Shown here in pieces: positions 54,042 through 64,000 of a stretch of DNA of 64,000 nt (position 1 is its first letter; the number at the start of each line of letters is the position of its first letter). The position numbers were made by a program, and so were the translations under genes. The notes below the pieces were generated by a model. The model was given only the letters and a program-made list of their open reading frames with translations, was not told the origin of the DNA and ran no database searches. This stretch comes from Mycobacterium sp. 852002-40037_SCH5390672 (GTDB lineage Bacteria > Actinomycetota > Actinomycetes > Mycobacteriales > Mycobacteriaceae): contig NZ_LZTA01000070.1 in assembly GCF_001665875.1 (NCBI RefSeq), forward strand, positions 1 to 64,000. The letters run 5' to 3'.

Positions 54042-54983
54042 CTACGCGGACGCGCCAGCCAGCACCTTCTCGTCCTCCTCGGCGAAGGTGTCCTCGAGCT
54101 GCACCGGCGAGTAGTCGAGGTCGATCTCGTTGAGCGGCCGCCCGCGCGCGCTGGAGATGGTGCCGAAGCGTCGCATCCCCTTGTCGGAGGCGTACTGCAT
54201 GAACTCGTCCACCGACAGGCCGAAGGGCATCGGGTCGTAGAGGGCGAAGCCCTCTTCGATCAGGCGCAGCCCGAGCGGCATCAGCTCGTTCATCCGCGTT
54301 TCGAAGACGCCCCAGTTGGCGTCGTCGGCGGCCACGTGGCGCCGGCAGGTAAAGGTGCCCCACGCCATGTGGCGTCGCTCGTCATCGCCGATGCGACGCA
54401 CCAGTTCCTGCATGCCGGGCAGGATGCCGCGTTCCACGCAGATCTTGTGCCAGCCGAAGTAACCGGTCAGCGCCAGCATGCCTTCGACCATGTGGTTGTA
54501 GGTGACCGACGCCCGCACCTGGGCGGCCGGCGACGGATCAACCGTCAGCGCGTGCAGGCAGTCCGGAAGCTCTTCGTAGAAGATCGTGCGGTAGGCCGGG
54601 ACGTCGTCGAGATAATAGTGCAGGTCCTCGGTGATTCCGACGGCGTCGAGCCACATGCGAAACACCTGGACGTGCCTGGCTTCCTCGAAGGCGAACTGGG
54701 TCAGATACATCTCGTCGCCGAGCCGGCCTTCGGCCCGCATCGCTGCCATGAACGGCTGGATGTCCTGGGTCACCGATTCCTCGCCGGCGATGAACTCGGC
54801 GCACAACCGGGTCGCGTAGCTGCGTTCGTCGCCGGTGAGGCGTTCCCAGTCCTCCCGGTCGCGGGAGAAGTCGATGTCGGCCGGATTCCAGAATTTCGCG
54901 TTGCCCCCCGCAAACAGCTTGAGCGGCAAGCTGTCCCAGTTGAGACCGCCCTGGGCCATCGAGGCGATTCGGGTTCGATTCAT
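54042..54983 (-). CDS. nrdB: R2-like ligand-binding oxidase (R2lox; annotated nrdB)
   Basis: 313 residues (Rv0233: 314). All the residues known from the M. tuberculosis R2lox structure are at the same numbers: metal ligands E68, E101, H104, E167, E202, H205, and the V71-Y162 pair that forms an ether crosslink. It therefore carries a Mn/Fe cofactor and probably oxidises a bound fatty-acid-like ligand rather than reducing ribonucleotides; the name nrdB is historical. It is preceded by a TetR whose stop overlaps its ATG by four bases, so they form an operon. Confidence 0.93.
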   Translation of the reverse strand: MNRTRIASMAQGGLNWDSLPLKLFAGGNAKFWNPADIDFSRDREDWERLTGDERSYATRLCAEFIAGEESVTQDIQPFMAAMRAEGRLGDEMYLTQFAFEEARHVQVFRMWLDAVGITEDLHYYLDDVPAYRTIFYEELPDCLHALTVDPSPAAQVRASVTYNHMVEGMLALTGYFGWHKICVERGILPGMQELVRRIGDDERRHMAWGTFTCRRHVAADDANWGVFETRMNELMPLGLRLIEEGFALYDPMPFGLSVDEFMQYASDKGMRRFGTISSARGRPLNEIDLDYSPVQLEDTFAEEDEKVLAGASA

Positions 54984-55675
54984 GTGACCTCCTCAGATCG
55001 TTTGGGGGCTGAGCTGACTGGCGGGGTTTTCGGCGCAGCCGCGAACGCGGCGGCCAGCACCGCGACGAGCCTGCGCACGGCCAGCGCCGGCTGCTCCGGT
55101 GTGGGCTCATCGAGCCCGAGAATCGGGTCCAGGCCGCGCATGTAGGGCGCCAGTGCCAGGTGCGGAAAGATCAACAGCAGCAACGACAACAGCGCGTCGG
55201 TGTCGGAATCCGCGCGCAGGTCGCCGCGGATGTGCGCGTCGCGGAGAAGCGGGCGCATCACTTCCAGGTAATGCCGGTGAATGACGTTCTGCACGCTGAC
55301 GCGGGCTTCGGTGTCGACCTCCAGGGTTGCTGCGGCGTGCAGCGCGCGTTCATGCGGATGGTCGGCGAAGTAGGCCACCCACGCGTCGAGCCAGTCGGTG
55401 AGAAAGTCGAAGAAGGGCCGGCTCGGGTCGAGTTCGCGGATGCGGTCCTCCATGTAGGCACGCACCCGCTGGCTGCCGATGTCGGCGATGAACGCATACA
55501 GGTCACGCTTGTCGGCGAAGTACTGGAACAGGCTGCCCTTGGCGACCCCGGCGCGGCGTGCGATGACGTTCAGGCTGCCCCGGGAGAACCCGTGGGCCCC
55601 GAATTCCGACTCCGCGGCTTCGATGATCGCGGCGCGTCGAGCGGGGTCGACGCGTGCCCAGGTGACCGTCGGCAA
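54980..55675 (-). CDS. TetR-family transcriptional regulator of R2lox operon (Rv0232-like)
   Basis: 231 residues from TTG 55675, chosen because GAGGAGG lies 5 bases upstream; the longer frame from GTG 55702 has no site and would start inside the palindromic operator. The helix-turn-helix is [25 protein letters not shown] (about 30-54), followed by a helical ligand-binding domain. Its stop overlaps the R2lox ATG (ATGA). A perfect palindrome at 55693-55711 lies just upstream, so autoregulation and R2lox control are likely. Confidence 0.87.
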   Translation of the reverse strand: MPTVTWARVDPARRAAIIEAAESEFGAHGFSRGSLNVIARRAGVAKGSLFQYFADKRDLYAFIADIGSQRVRAYMEDRIRELDPSRPFFDFLTDWLDAWVAYFADHPHERALHAAATLEVDTEARVSVQNVIHRHYLEVMRPLLRDAHIRGDLRADSDTDALLSLLLLIFPHLALAPYMRGLDPILGLDEPTPEQPALAVRRLVAVLAAAFAAAPKTPPVSSAPKRSEEVT

Positions 55676-55692
55676 TGCCGCCTCCTCAGGTT

Positions 55693-55711
55693 GAATGACC
55701 ACTGGTCATTC
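55693..55711. promoter_or_regulatory. Palindromic operator upstream of the R2lox-operon TetR
   Basis: Perfect 9-bp arms GAATGACCA and TGGTCATTC around one central base, about 18 bases before the TetR start. TetR operators are typically of this form and location, so this is a strong candidate autoregulatory site. Confidence 0.75.
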
Positions 55712-55852
55712 TACTGTGAGGCAGCTCACAGTCAAGGGGGTCGGCAGGCCGCCTGCTCGCCGAGTCAGCGCAGCGAGAAATTGGGCAAGCGAGCACTATC
55801 GGTGATAGCGACCCGGTGCAAACCGGACGCCGACTAGAGCCGAGGAGTGATC

Positions 55853-56803
55853 GTGACGACGCACCACGACGACAGCATTGCGTGGCCCCGCCTGCGGGTA
55901 GACGACTGGGCTCCAACGAGGCAGACACTGCACATGTGGGCTCAGATTGTCGGCAAGGTCCGACTGGCCCATTCGCCCATGGTCAACCACTGGTGGCAGG
56001 TCACCTCGTATGTGACCCCGCGCGGTTTGACGACGTCGGCGATCCCGTACGGGACAGCGGTCTTCGATATGGAGTTCGATTTCATCGACCACGTGCTGAT
56101 GATCCGCAGCAGCACCGGCGCGACCCGCAGTGTGCGCCTGGAACCGAAATCGGTGGCCGAGTTCTACTCGCAGACGATGCGGGCGCTCGACGAGCTGGGT
56201 TTCTCCACGCGCATCCAAGCGCACCCCAACGAGGTAGATCCGGCCCTGCCGTTCGCCGAGGATGTCGAACATGCGTCATACGACCCTGATGCGGCAAACC
56301 TGTTCTGGCGCCAGCTGCTTGCGGCGAACCGCGTGCTCGGCCAGTTTCGGTCCCGGTTCATGGGTAAGGTGAGTCCCGTCCATTTCTTCTGGGGTGCAAT
56401 GGATCTCGCGTGCACCAGATTTTCCGGGCGCGGTGCGCCCCGCCACCCGGGCGGCGCACCCAATTGCGGAGACTGGGTGATGATCGAGGGCTACTCGCGA
56501 GAACTGAGCAGCTGCGGATTCTTTCCCGGCGGGGGCGACGAGGGCGCTTTCTACGCCTACGCCTATCCCGAACCCGACGGTTTCGCCGACCACCCGGTCA
56601 GCCCCGAGCAGGCGGGCTACGACAAGGATCTCGGTGAATACCTGTTGCCATACGAGGCGGTGCGGCAGGCATCCGACCCCGACCAGACGCTCCTCGGGTT
56701 CTTGCAAGACACCTACGAAGCGGCCGCGGTGCATGCCGGCTGGGACCGCGCCGCGCTCGAAGACGACCCCGATCGCTGGAAGGCCCATCAAACTCGCGCA
56801 TGA
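55853..56803 (+). CDS. DUF5996-like conserved hypothetical protein
   Basis: 316 residues from GTG 55853 with GAGGAG 5 bases upstream; a GTG at 55847 is the alternative. The sequence matches the DUF5996 family as I recall it (AWPRLRVDDWAPTRQTLHMW, then NHWWQVTSYVTPRGL; VHFFWGAMDLACTRFSGRGA in the middle; GAFYAYAYPEPDGF near the end). It is Trp/His/Asp-rich with no signal peptide or membrane segment. Function unknown. It is divergent from the R2lox-operon TetR and followed by the LuxR regulator gene. Confidence 0.7.
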   Translation: MTTHHDDSIAWPRLRVDDWAPTRQTLHMWAQIVGKVRLAHSPMVNHWWQVTSYVTPRGLTTSAIPYGTAVFDMEFDFIDHVLMIRSSTGATRSVRLEPKSVAEFYSQTMRALDELGFSTRIQAHPNEVDPALPFAEDVEHASYDPDAANLFWRQLLAANRVLGQFRSRFMGKVSPVHFFWGAMDLACTRFSGRGAPRHPGGAPNCGDWVMIEGYSRELSSCGFFPGGGDEGAFYAYAYPEPDGFADHPVSPEQAGYDKDLGEYLLPYEAVRQASDPDQTLLGFLQDTYEAAAVHAGWDRAALEDDPDRWKAHQTRA

Positions 56804-56864
56804 GCGCGGGCGCATCCACGCCGAATCCCAGGCGAAGATCGCAGTTGCTGGCTAATATCTGCTG

Positions 56865-59465
56865 GTGCTCGAGCACTGGCCCATCGTCGGCAGAACCAGA
56901 GAGATCGACGAGGTCAGCCGCCTGTTCACCACCGATGGCCCGCGAGGTGTCGCGCTGGCCGGCAAGGCCGGGGTGGGCAAGTCGCGGCTGGCCCGCGAAG
57001 CCGTGCAGGCGGCCGCCGATGCCGGGTGGACCGTCCGCAGCACCGCCGCGACCGTGACCAGCCGCCCGATTCCGCTGGGCGCTTTCGCAACATGGACCGA
57101 CGACATGGAGAGCGCGCCCTACGCATTGGCGCGCCGGGTCGTCGACGCAATGACCGCGGGTACGCAACCGGACCGTCTCGTGGTCTTCGTCGACGACGCC
57201 CACCTGCTCGATGAACTGTCGGCCCTGGTCCTGCATCAACTCGTACAGTCGCAGGCCGCGACGGTGATCGTCACGATCCGGACGGGCGAGCCGGCGCCGG
57301 CCGCGGTGACCGCGCTATGGAAAGACGGGCTGGTGTCCCGGCGCGAGGTCGAGCCGTTGACCCGCGACCAGACCGACGACCTGTTGTGGGCGGTGACGGG
57401 GTGCGCGCCGGATCAGCGGTGCGGGGACGAAGTGTGGCGTCTGACGCGCGGAAATGTGCTGTTCCTGCGGCAGTTGGTCGAACAGGAGTTCCACGCGGGA
57501 CGGATGGTGACCGACGGTGGCGTACTGCGCTGGGAGGGCAACCTCGGCCTGTCGGGCTCCCTGGCCGAGCTGGTAGATGGGCATATCGGCGCCATTGCCG
57601 ACGACGTGCGCGACGTCGTCGATCTCGTGGCCGTCTCCGAACCCGTCGACTGGAAGTGTTTGACACTGATCGCCGGGCAGGACGCCATCGAGGATGCCGA
57701 GCAGCGCGAACTGATCCGGTTGTCCGCCGACGAGGTGTACATCGGCCATCCCATGTTCGCGGAGGTGCGCCTGAATCGCTGTGGCTCCTCGCGGTTGCGA
57801 CGCCTTCGTGGCCAGGTCGCGACCGCGATGAAGGACGGCGGCGGCGCCGCGAAGGCGATGAAGCGGGGACTGCTCTGGTTGGAGTCGGACCTGCCGCCTG
57901 AGCCGGACGTGCTGATGTCGGCGGCCACGGCGGCGAGTTCATTGCTCGACTTCGAGGCGGCGGAGCGGCTTTTCCGCGCCGCCGCCGATACCGGCATCGG
58001 GGCGCAGGCCCGGATACCGCTGGCCTACTCCCTGTTCATGATGGAAAAGGGCGAACTCGCCTTGGAGGTTCTCGACGGCGTCGAAGTCGACGAAGAGACA
58101 CAAACCGGATTCATCAACGACGTGGTGATGCGTGCGTCAAACCTGTTGTGGGGCATGCGATCTCCAAATCGGTCCTGGCGGCTCATCGACGATGCGCTCC
58201 AGGCCTCACACGGGCCGCGGCGCCAACAGCTGCTGGTTTTCCGTGCCAATCAGCTCGGGCTGGCGGCGAGGCCGGTCGAGCTCCTTGCCACCATGGCCGA
58301 CGTCGACTATCTGGACCTCGACCACTACGGCGCGACGATGGGTTACCTCGCCGAGAGCCTGGCCTACGGCGAACTCGGGCAACCCGCCCAAGCGGCGGCC
58401 AAGGCGCTCGCCGCCGACGACGCGCTGGTGCTGAGCGACCAGGGCAAATTCCTTCGTCAGACGTTTACCGAATTTCAGGCGTTCGCCCTGGCGGCGGCCG
58501 GACATATCACCGACGCGCTCGAGGTGGCTGAACGCAACCGGCGCCGCCAGCGGGCGGAACCGGCCGCCGCACAAGCGTTGGCGTCGGAGATCCTCGGCAT
58601 GGTGGCGTTGGCCGCGGGTGATCTCGGCGCAGCGCTGCGGGATCTGCCGGACGAGGTCGATGCCGAGATGGCGAGCAGCTTCCATGTGGTGAACAGCTTC
58701 CACAGGTTCCACTTGCTGCGGGCGCAGGCGCTGGCCCGGTGCGGGGACGCGGATGCGGCCGATCGTGCGCTGCAAACTGCACGCGCACATCGGCATCCGG
58801 CGTACGTGTACGTCACGTCCACCGAGCTGCTGGCCGAGGCCTGGCTGGCAGCGGCGCATTCGCGGTCCTCCGAGGCGCGTCGATTGGCCCGCGGGGCAGC
58901 TGATTTCGCGCGCGAACACGATCAACTCGCCCGCGAGGTGTGGTGTTTACAGACCGCGGTGCAATTCGACGACACCGATGCAGCCGGGCGACTCGCGGAT
59001 CTTGCGACGCGCGTCGAAGGTCCGCGTGTTGCGATCGCGGCGCGCTACGCGGCGGCACTGAGCGCCGACGACGCCGGCGAACTCGACCAGGTATCAACCG
59101 AATTCGAGGTGATGGGTGACCTGTTGGCCGCCGCCGACGCCGCGGGGCAGGCCGCCACCTCACATCGGCGCGCGGGCCGCGCCGGCAGCGCGATGACAGC
59201 GGCGACACGCGCACATCGCCTAGCGGGATCGTGTAACGGCGCGACCAGCCCGGCGATCCGGGCGGCTTCCTCCGAGCTGCCGTTCACCAACCGGGAGCGC
59301 GAGATCGCGGTGTTGGTCGCCCAGGGCTTGTCGAACCGCGACATCGCCGCAGCGGTGTCGCTGTCGGTGCGCACCGTCGAAAGCCACATCTATCGCGCGT
59401 GCAGCAAGGCCGGGGTGGCCGGACGCGCCGGCCTGACCGGCGTCATCGGCAGCGCAACCGGCTGA
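56865..59465 (+). CDS. Large LuxR-family (LAL-type) ATPase transcriptional regulator
   Basis: 866 residues. An N-terminal AAA ATPase module has Walker [10 protein letters not shown] (32-40) and Walker [11 protein letters not shown] (106-115); a long middle region is helical and TPR-like; the last ~65 residues are a LuxR helix-turn-helix ([20 protein letters not shown], then [18 protein letters not shown]). Such LAL/MalT-like proteins activate genes after binding an inducer and ATP. GTG 56865 has TAATAT exactly six bases before it, a perfect leaderless promoter. The two PPE genes follow directly and may be targets. Confidence 0.87.
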   Translation: MLEHWPIVGRTREIDEVSRLFTTDGPRGVALAGKAGVGKSRLAREAVQAAADAGWTVRSTAATVTSRPIPLGAFATWTDDMESAPYALARRVVDAMTAGTQPDRLVVFVDDAHLLDELSALVLHQLVQSQAATVIVTIRTGEPAPAAVTALWKDGLVSRREVEPLTRDQTDDLLWAVTGCAPDQRCGDEVWRLTRGNVLFLRQLVEQEFHAGRMVTDGGVLRWEGNLGLSGSLAELVDGHIGAIADDVRDVVDLVAVSEPVDWKCLTLIAGQDAIEDAEQRELIRLSADEVYIGHPMFAEVRLNRCGSSRLRRLRGQVATAMKDGGGAAKAMKRGLLWLESDLPPEPDVLMSAATAASSLLDFEAAERLFRAAADTGIGAQARIPLAYSLFMMEKGELALEVLDGVEVDEETQTGFINDVVMRASNLLWGMRSPNRSWRLIDDALQASHGPRRQQLLVFRANQLGLAARPVELLATMADVDYLDLDHYGATMGYLAESLAYGELGQPAQAAAKALAADDALVLSDQGKFLRQTFTEFQAFALAAAGHITDALEVAERNRRRQRAEPAAAQALASEILGMVALAAGDLGAALRDLPDEVDAEMASSFHVVNSFHRFHLLRAQALARCGDADAADRALQTARAHRHPAYVYVTSTELLAEAWLAAAHSRSSEARRLARGAADFAREHDQLAREVWCLQTAVQFDDTDAAGRLADLATRVEGPRVAIAARYAAALSADDAGELDQVSTEFEVMGDLLAAADAAGQAATSHRRAGRAGSAMTAATRAHRLAGSCNGATSPAIRAASSELPFTNREREIAVLVAQGLSNRDIAAAVSLSVRTVESHIYRACSKAGVAGRAGLTGVIGSATG

Positions 59466-59476
59466 CGCCTCGGAAT

Positions 59477-59518
59477 TGCAGTAGTCCTTCGCCGATGCGC
59501 GCGAAAAATGCAGTAGTC
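59477..59518 (+). repeat. Paired TGCAGTAGTC direct repeats upstream of PPE gene 1
   Basis: TGCAGTAGTC at 59477-59486 and 59509-59518, 32 bases apart (about three helical turns), between the LuxR gene and PPE 1. Equivalent repeats precede PPE 2. They may be binding sites for a regulator. Confidence 0.6.
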
Positions 59519-59602
59519 CGTCCCGGATTAGACCGTCGTCGTTTCGGCACACGATGGTCGGCGAACACGCTGGCCATATGCTGTGACGAAAGCAAAATCG
59601 CA

Positions 59603-60808
59603 ATGGATTTCGGGTTGCTGCCCCCAGAGGTCAACTCGGCCCGGATCTATGCCGGCCCGGGATCGGGGCCGCTGCTGGCCTCCGCGGCGGCCTGGGATGA
59701 GGTGGCCGCGGAGCTGGAATCCGCTGCCGCGGGCTACTCCTCGCAAATCTCCGGCCTGACCGGACTGGCCTGGTTCGGGCCGTCGTCGCTGGCGATGTCC
59801 GGCGCGGCCGCACCGTACGTGGCGTGGTTGCAGGAGGCGACGGCCCAAGCCGGGCAGACCGCCGCCCAGGCCTACGCGGCGGCCGCGGCGTATGAGGCGG
59901 CGTTCGCGATGACGGTGGCGCCGCCGGTGATCGCGGCCAACCGGGCGCAGCTGATGGCGTTGATCGCCACCAATTTCTTTGGGCAGAACACCGCGGCGAT
60001 CGCGGCCACCGAAGCCCAGTACATGCAGATGTGGGCCCAAGACGCCGCCGCTATGTACGCCTACGCCGCCGATTCGGCGACCGCGAGCACCATGACCCCG
60101 TTTGACGGACCGCCGCAGACCACCAACCAGTCAGGCCAGGACGCCCAAGCACGCTCGGTAGCCCAAAACACCGCGAACACCACCAGCGCCCGCACCCAGT
60201 CCCTGACGCAGATGACCCAAAGCCTCGCCACTCAGCAGGGCAACCTCGTCGACCCGCCCCTGCCCCAAGGCAGCACCGCCAACATCGCACCCGGTGGCGC
60301 CACTATCGACGTCGGCGTGACCGTTACGGCCGGCAACGGCTACCCAATCAACGGCGGTCTCGGACAGGTCACCATTCACGCCGTCACCCAGACCACCTTT
60401 GCGTTCGCGGACGGCATCTCCCCCGACAAAATCATTCCTGCTGGATCTAGCTACTCCACTATCGCGTTCGGCAGCTTCACAAGCGGCACATTCCAACTCA
60501 CCGGAAACCCTATCGGCGTCGTCGGCCTCAATATTCCGAGCGGCGCCATCACCGGCGGCGCCGGCGGGGCCGAGGTCACCATCAACGCCAACACCGGCCT
60601 CGTCACCGCCATCAACAGCGGCGCCATCATCACCGGCCCCACTATCACCCCCGTCGCCCCCGTCGTCTCCAGCTCGTCCGGCGCTTTGGGCGCGGCGCCC
60701 GCAGCGGGCGTCGTAGGCGGCGCACCGGGGCTGGCGGGAACCGCCGCAATCCAACCCCAGCTCAACGTCGACGCACTCATGGACGCACTCTCAGCCGCTG
60801 GCGAATAG
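59603..60808 (+). CDS. PPE family protein, tandem copy 1
   Basis: 401 residues from ATG 59603, the usual PPE start MDFGLLPPE; the longer frame from 59399 is rejected. The N-terminal ~180 residues are the PPE domain with PPE at 7-9 and LAWFG (WxG-like). It is almost identical to copy 2 in this part. Beyond about residue 235 a divergent segment ([20 protein letters not shown] to about 320) is followed by a conserved tail ([20 protein letters not shown], then [18 protein letters not shown]). PPE proteins are exported by type VII (ESX) secretion, usually with a PE partner; none is adjacent. Function unknown. Confidence 0.9.
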   Translation: MDFGLLPPEVNSARIYAGPGSGPLLASAAAWDEVAAELESAAAGYSSQISGLTGLAWFGPSSLAMSGAAAPYVAWLQEATAQAGQTAAQAYAAAAAYEAAFAMTVAPPVIAANRAQLMALIATNFFGQNTAAIAATEAQYMQMWAQDAAAMYAYAADSATASTMTPFDGPPQTTNQSGQDAQARSVAQNTANTTSARTQSLTQMTQSLATQQGNLVDPPLPQGSTANIAPGGATIDVGVTVTAGNGYPINGGLGQVTIHAVTQTTFAFADGISPDKIIPAGSSYSTIAFGSFTSGTFQLTGNPIGVVGLNIPSGAITGGAGGAEVTINANTGLVTAINSGAIITGPTITPVAPVVSSSSGALGAAPAAGVVGGAPGLAGTAAIQPQLNVDALMDALSAAGE

Positions 60809-60949
60809 CAGTCCCACTGCCCAGCGCCGCCGGGTTTCACGCTGACCGTCAATGACGGCATCACGGTCGACAGGTCCGCCGAGATCGCGTGTCGCAGCGT
60901 GTCGGTCCCGTGGTGATCGCGACGCCGCATCTCCGCCCGAACGGTGCAA

Positions 60950-60990
60950 TGCAGTAGTCCGTGGCTGACGCCTACAAAAATGCAGTAGTC
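60950..60990 (+). repeat. Paired TGCAGTAGTC direct repeats upstream of PPE gene 2
   Basis: TGCAGTAGTC at 60950-60959 and 60981-60990, 31 bases apart, mirroring the pair before PPE 1 (59477, 59509). The second member lies inside the duplicated block; the first lies outside it, so the pairing appears conserved rather than a simple copy. Confidence 0.6.
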
Positions 60991-61074
60991 GGTCCCGGAT
61001 TAGACCGTCGTCGTTTCGGCACACGATGGTCGGCGAACACGCTGGCCATATGCTGTGACGAAAGCAAAATCGCA

Positions 61075-62286
61075 ATGGATTTCGGGTTGCTGCCCCCAGA
61101 GGTCAACTCGGCCCGGATCTATGCCGGCCCGGGATCGGGGCCGCTGCTGGCCTCCGCGGCGGCCTGGGATGAGGTGGCCGCGGAGCTGGAATCCGCTGCC
61201 GCGGGCTACTCCTCGCAAATCTCCGGCCTGACCGGACTGGCCTGGTTCGGGCCGTCGTCGCTGGCGATGTCCGGCGCGGCCGCACCGTACGTGGCGTGGT
61301 TGCAGGAGGCGACGGCCCAAGCCGGGCAGACCGCCGCCCAGGCCTACGCGGCGGCCGCGGCCTATGAGGCGGCTTTCATGATGACGGTGGCGCCGCCGGT
61401 GATCGCGGCCAACCGGGCGCAGCTGATGGCGTTGATCGCCACCAATTTCTTTGGGCAGAACACCGCGGCGATCGCGGCCACCGAAGCCCAGTACATGCAG
61501 ATGTGGGCCCAAGACGCCGCCGCCATGTACGCCTATGCCGCCGATTCGGCGACCGCGAGCACCATGACCCCGTTCGACGAACCGCCGCAAACCACCAACC
61601 AGGCGGGCCAGGACGCCCAAGCGCAGTCGGTGGCCCAAAGCACCGCGAACACCACCAGCGCCCAAACGCAGTCCCTGACGCAGATGACCCAAAGCCTCGC
61701 CACCCAGCAGGCCAATCTCGTCGACCCGCCCCTGCCCCAAGGCAGCACCGCCAACATCGCGCCCGGCGGCGCCACCCTCGAGCCCGGCACGACCGTCACC
61801 GTCACCCCCGGCAACCCAGTCACCGCCAGCTATGGTGCCGGGTACACAGCCGACACCACCGTCACATGGTTGTTGCCCAACGGACAACTCGGCGGCGCCC
61901 TACCTGGGTACAGCGCCTACCTCACTGGCGTCACGATCCAGAGCGGCACCCTTACCGTGAACGCTCCCCTCCCGGGAACCGGTGGCGTGTTCACCATCCC
62001 AAGCGGCGCCGTCACCGCCGCCAGCACCGGCGCCGAGGCCACCATCAACACCAGCACCGGCCTCGTCACCGCCATCAACGCAGGCACCGTCATCACCGGC
62101 CCCGTCACGGCCACCCCCTACGTCTTCCCCGTCGCCCCCGTCGTCTCCAGCTCGTCGAGCGCGTTGGGCGCGGCACCGGCGGCAGGCGTCGTAGGCAGCT
62201 CACCAGGCCTGGCGGGAACCGCCGCAATCCAACCCCAGCTCAACGTCGACGCACTTATGGATGCGTTATCGGCCGCTGCCGAATAG
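61075..62286 (+). CDS. PPE family protein, tandem copy 2
   Basis: 403 residues from ATG 61075 (MDFGLLPPE); upstream frame rejected. The first ~165 residues differ from copy 1 by one residue (A to M near position 145), and the next ~70 by a few substitutions. The centre ([20 protein letters not shown] to about 325) is largely different; a shared GLVTAIN block and the tail ([38 protein letters not shown]) are conserved. Probably also secreted by a type VII system. There is no PE partner in the window. Confidence 0.9.
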   Translation: MDFGLLPPEVNSARIYAGPGSGPLLASAAAWDEVAAELESAAAGYSSQISGLTGLAWFGPSSLAMSGAAAPYVAWLQEATAQAGQTAAQAYAAAAAYEAAFMMTVAPPVIAANRAQLMALIATNFFGQNTAAIAATEAQYMQMWAQDAAAMYAYAADSATASTMTPFDEPPQTTNQAGQDAQAQSVAQSTANTTSAQTQSLTQMTQSLATQQANLVDPPLPQGSTANIAPGGATLEPGTTVTVTPGNPVTASYGAGYTADTTVTWLLPNGQLGGALPGYSAYLTGVTIQSGTLTVNAPLPGTGGVFTIPSGAVTAASTGAEATINTSTGLVTAINAGTVITGPVTATPYVFPVAPVVSSSSSALGAAPAAGVVGSSPGLAGTAAIQPQLNVDALMDALSAAAE

Positions 62287-62311
62287 CGGTCCACGCTGAC
62301 CGACTGCCCGG

Positions 62312-64000
62312 CTACGGCCGCATCTGATAGGCGCCGCTGAGCGGCAGCACGTGGTCCTTCCAAATCTGGTCGTAGCGCGCGGGGTCGTGGGCGGGACGGC
62401 GGATCATCCGCAGTGCGAAGCGGGCCTGTTCGTCCGTCGTCGCCGGCTTGTCGGACAGTTCAACGGCGTAGGCGTTGAAGTCGCGGACCAGCACGGCGAA
62501 GATCTCGTCGATCAATCCCTCGTCGACGCCCGACAACGCGGCCTCCTCCAGGATGAGTTGGGCGTAGGGCACCGTCGCAAACAATTGACCGACGGCGAAG
62601 GCGAAGTCGATGTCCTTCTGCTGCGCGGCATCCGGGGTAGCGCCGGCCAGCATGTCGGCGAGTACGTCGATCTGCGAGCGCAGCAGCGCGACGTTGGGCA
62701 GGTGCGCGAAGCTGTCGAACGGCGCGCGCCAGTCTCCGAAGCGCACCTTGCCCAGGCCGCCGGTCGGTCCCTGCGCGAACAGGAAGGTGTCGTCGGCGGC
62801 GTCGTCGCGGCGGCCGATCAGCGGCAGCGCGCTGTTGGGGGCGAACAGGAAGTTGGGCATGAACTTGGCGAGCAGCCCGATGTTGATGTGGACGGTGCCC
62901 TCCAGCCTTGGTAGCAGGCCGATTTCGCGGGTCATCGCCTCGAAGATGGTGTCCTTCTCCACACCTTTGGCGGCGATGACGTCCCACAGCGCGGTGATGA
63001 CGCGTTCGCCTTCGCTGGTGATCTTCGCCTTGGTGAGCGGGCTGTACAGCAGGTAACGGCGGTCCTCGGTTGACGCGCTGCGCATGTAGTCGCACGCCCG
63101 GGTGGCCACCAGCCGCATCCCGGCCAGCCGGGCGTAGGCGTCGGTGAGCAACCGCCGCACGTGGGTGAAGTCGGTGACGACGGTCCCGTACAGGATGCGG
63201 TTGGACGCGTGGGTGACCGCCTCGTACATCGCGTGGGTACACATGCCGACCGCGCCCCAGCCGAGGTTGTATTTGCAGACGTTGACGGTGTTGAGGGCGG
63301 CGTGGAAGGCCTCGGGACCGCGGTGCAAGATGTCGGCCTCGGTGACCGGGTAGTCGCGCAGCGCGTAGTTGGCGACGAAGTTCTGCGAGTTCACCACGTT
63401 CTTGATCAGGTCGTAGCGATCATGCTGGGAGTCGGCGGCGAAGAACACGTATTCGTCGGTGCCGTCGAACTTGCCGAAGGTGGAGACCATTCGGGCCACG
63501 TTGGCGTTGCCGATGTAGTACTTCTCCCCGGTGGCGGTCCAGCCCCCGCCCGACGAGGGCGTCAGGTTCATGTCGGTCTGGTAGACGTCCGCGCCGTGCG
63601 TCTGCTCCGACAGGCCGAAGGCGAACACCTCGCCGGCCTCGAGCAAGGCGGCGGCCTTGCGCTTGGCGTCCTCGTTGGCGCTCATCCAGATCGGGCCCAG
63701 GCCCAGGGCGGTGACCTGGAACGGGTACCAGTAGTTCAGCCCGTAGAAGCCGACGATCTCGGCGAACGCACTGATCCGGTAGGTGTCCCAGCGGCAGTCG
63801 TCCGCCCCGTAGGCCGACGGGGTCAGCAACGAGGCGAAGATGCGCTCCCGGCCGATGTGGTCCAAAAACTCCGAGTACCACACCCGTTCGTGGTCGTCGG
63901 ACTTCAGCCGGGCCTTGCCCCGGGACTCGAAGAAGTCCACCGTCGAGGCCATGATCTCCCCCGAGCGGCGGTCTGGGTACTGGCGTTGCAAGTGGTTGGG
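62312..64000 (-). CDS. fadE4: Acyl-CoA dehydrogenase FadE4, 5' end outside the window
   Basis: 562 codons are in the window; the frame is open at the right edge. Recalled FadE4 (Rv0231) has 568 residues, so only a few N-terminal residues are probably missing. A TTG at 63991 and an ATG at 63952 (with GGGGAG close by) are possible internal starts. The ACAD fold is indicated by the N-terminal helices, FGLSEQTHGADVYQTDMNL, GGGWTATGEKYYIGNANVARM and the late HINIGLLAKFMPNFLF region. It probably oxidises an acyl-CoA of unknown chain length. It is convergent with PPE 2. Confidence 0.86.
   Translation of the reverse strand, partial: PNHLQRQYPDRRSGEIMASTVDFFESRGKARLKSDDHERVWYSEFLDHIGRERIFASLLTPSAYGADDCRWDTYRISAFAEIVGFYGLNYWYPFQVTALGLGPIWMSANEDAKRKAAALLEAGEVFAFGLSEQTHGADVYQTDMNLTPSSGGGWTATGEKYYIGNANVARMVSTFGKFDGTDEYVFFAADSQHDRYDLIKNVVNSQNFVANYALRDYPVTEADILHRGPEAFHAALNTVNVCKYNLGWGAVGMCTHAMYEAVTHASNRILYGTVVTDFTHVRRLLTDAYARLAGMRLVATRACDYMRSASTEDRRYLLYSPLTKAKITSEGERVITALWDVIAAKGVEKDTIFEAMTREIGLLPRLEGTVHINIGLLAKFMPNFLFAPNSALPLIGRRDDAADDTFLFAQGPTGGLGKVRFGDWRAPFDSFAHLPNVALLRSQIDVLADMLAGATPDAAQQKDIDFAFAVGQLFATVPYAQLILEEAALSGVDEGLIDEIFAVLVRDFNAYAVELSDKPATTDEQARFALRMIRRPAHDPARYDQIWKDHVLPLSGAYQMRP

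Larger units (their letters stand above)
59504..62286 (+). repeat. Tandem duplication covering the two PPE genes (offset 1472 bases)
   Basis: The block 59504-60300 matches 60976-61772 almost base for base, including about 100 bases upstream of each start. Similarity is lost in the central coding part (about 60300-60560 against 61772-62000) and returns toward the 3' ends. The unit is therefore a tandem duplicate with a replaced or diverged centre. Confidence 0.85.

Overview
The window is a chromosomal segment of a high-GC actinobacterium, almost certainly a Mycobacterium (probably a slow-growing, non-tuberculous species). The evidence is two PPE proteins, PapA-type acyltransferases, AftD (arabinan synthesis), many FadE/FadD lipid genes, GTG/TTG and apparently leaderless starts, and MIRU-like repeats. 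From about 2955 to the right end, gene order follows M. tuberculosis H37Rv from Rv0274 down to Rv0231, read in the opposite direction. All comparisons with H37Rv are from recalled gene order, not from a search. The species cannot be fixed by eye.

Layout. 1-2950: two acyltransferases of the condensation/PapA superfamily and a small membrane protein, outside the H37Rv-like order. 2955-7744: VOC protein, TetR regulator, alpha/beta hydrolase and FadE6. 7745-9135: an extra block with a Gly/Trp-rich secreted protein, an orphan ribbon-helix-helix-like protein and TACTGA repeats. 9136-12126: FadD2 and a LigD-type primase-polymerase. 12198-24618: nitrate/nitrite assimilation (NarU, NarK3, the HemD-HTH regulator NnaR, a sirohydrochlorin chelatase, NirD, NirB), with FecB2 and the 5-oxoprolinase subunits PxpB/PxpC between. 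24846-32076: Hsp20/Acr2, an isocitrate-lyase-like protein, the Sdh1 succinate dehydrogenase operon with a 54-residue downstream protein, a flavin reductase and a 2OG-Fe(II) oxygenase.

32277-40208: fatty-acid genes fadE5, fadA2, fabG4 and htdX, a ClC channel and a TetR regulator. 40274-47968: envelope functions (LpqI/NagZ, two DUF2613-like small proteins, AftD, an LMF-family membrane protein). 47959-52510: an extra block with NAD-dependent formate dehydrogenase, a LysR regulator, a secreted protein and an acetolactate-synthase-like enzyme. 52602-56803: GabD1, R2lox with its TetR regulator and a DUF5996-like protein. 56865-64000: a large LuxR-type ATPase regulator, two tandem PPE genes and FadE4 running off the right edge.

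How the genes work together. Nitrate imported by NarU/NarK3 feeds NirBD, whose siroheme needs the linked chelatase; NnaR and probably GlnR control this, and a well-spaced GlnR-like box lies upstream of narU. FadE5-FadA2-FabG4-HtdX can supply dehydrogenation, thiolysis, ketoreduction and hydration of acyl-CoAs, and the two control regions of this cluster share a TTAC-N6-GTAA palindrome. Observations of most interest are the duplicated PPE genes with a divergent internal segment, the MIRU-like repeats sitting on stop codons (one in front of aftD, which lacks an obvious start), and the candidate operators. No RNA genes, CRISPR arrays or insertion sequences were recognised.
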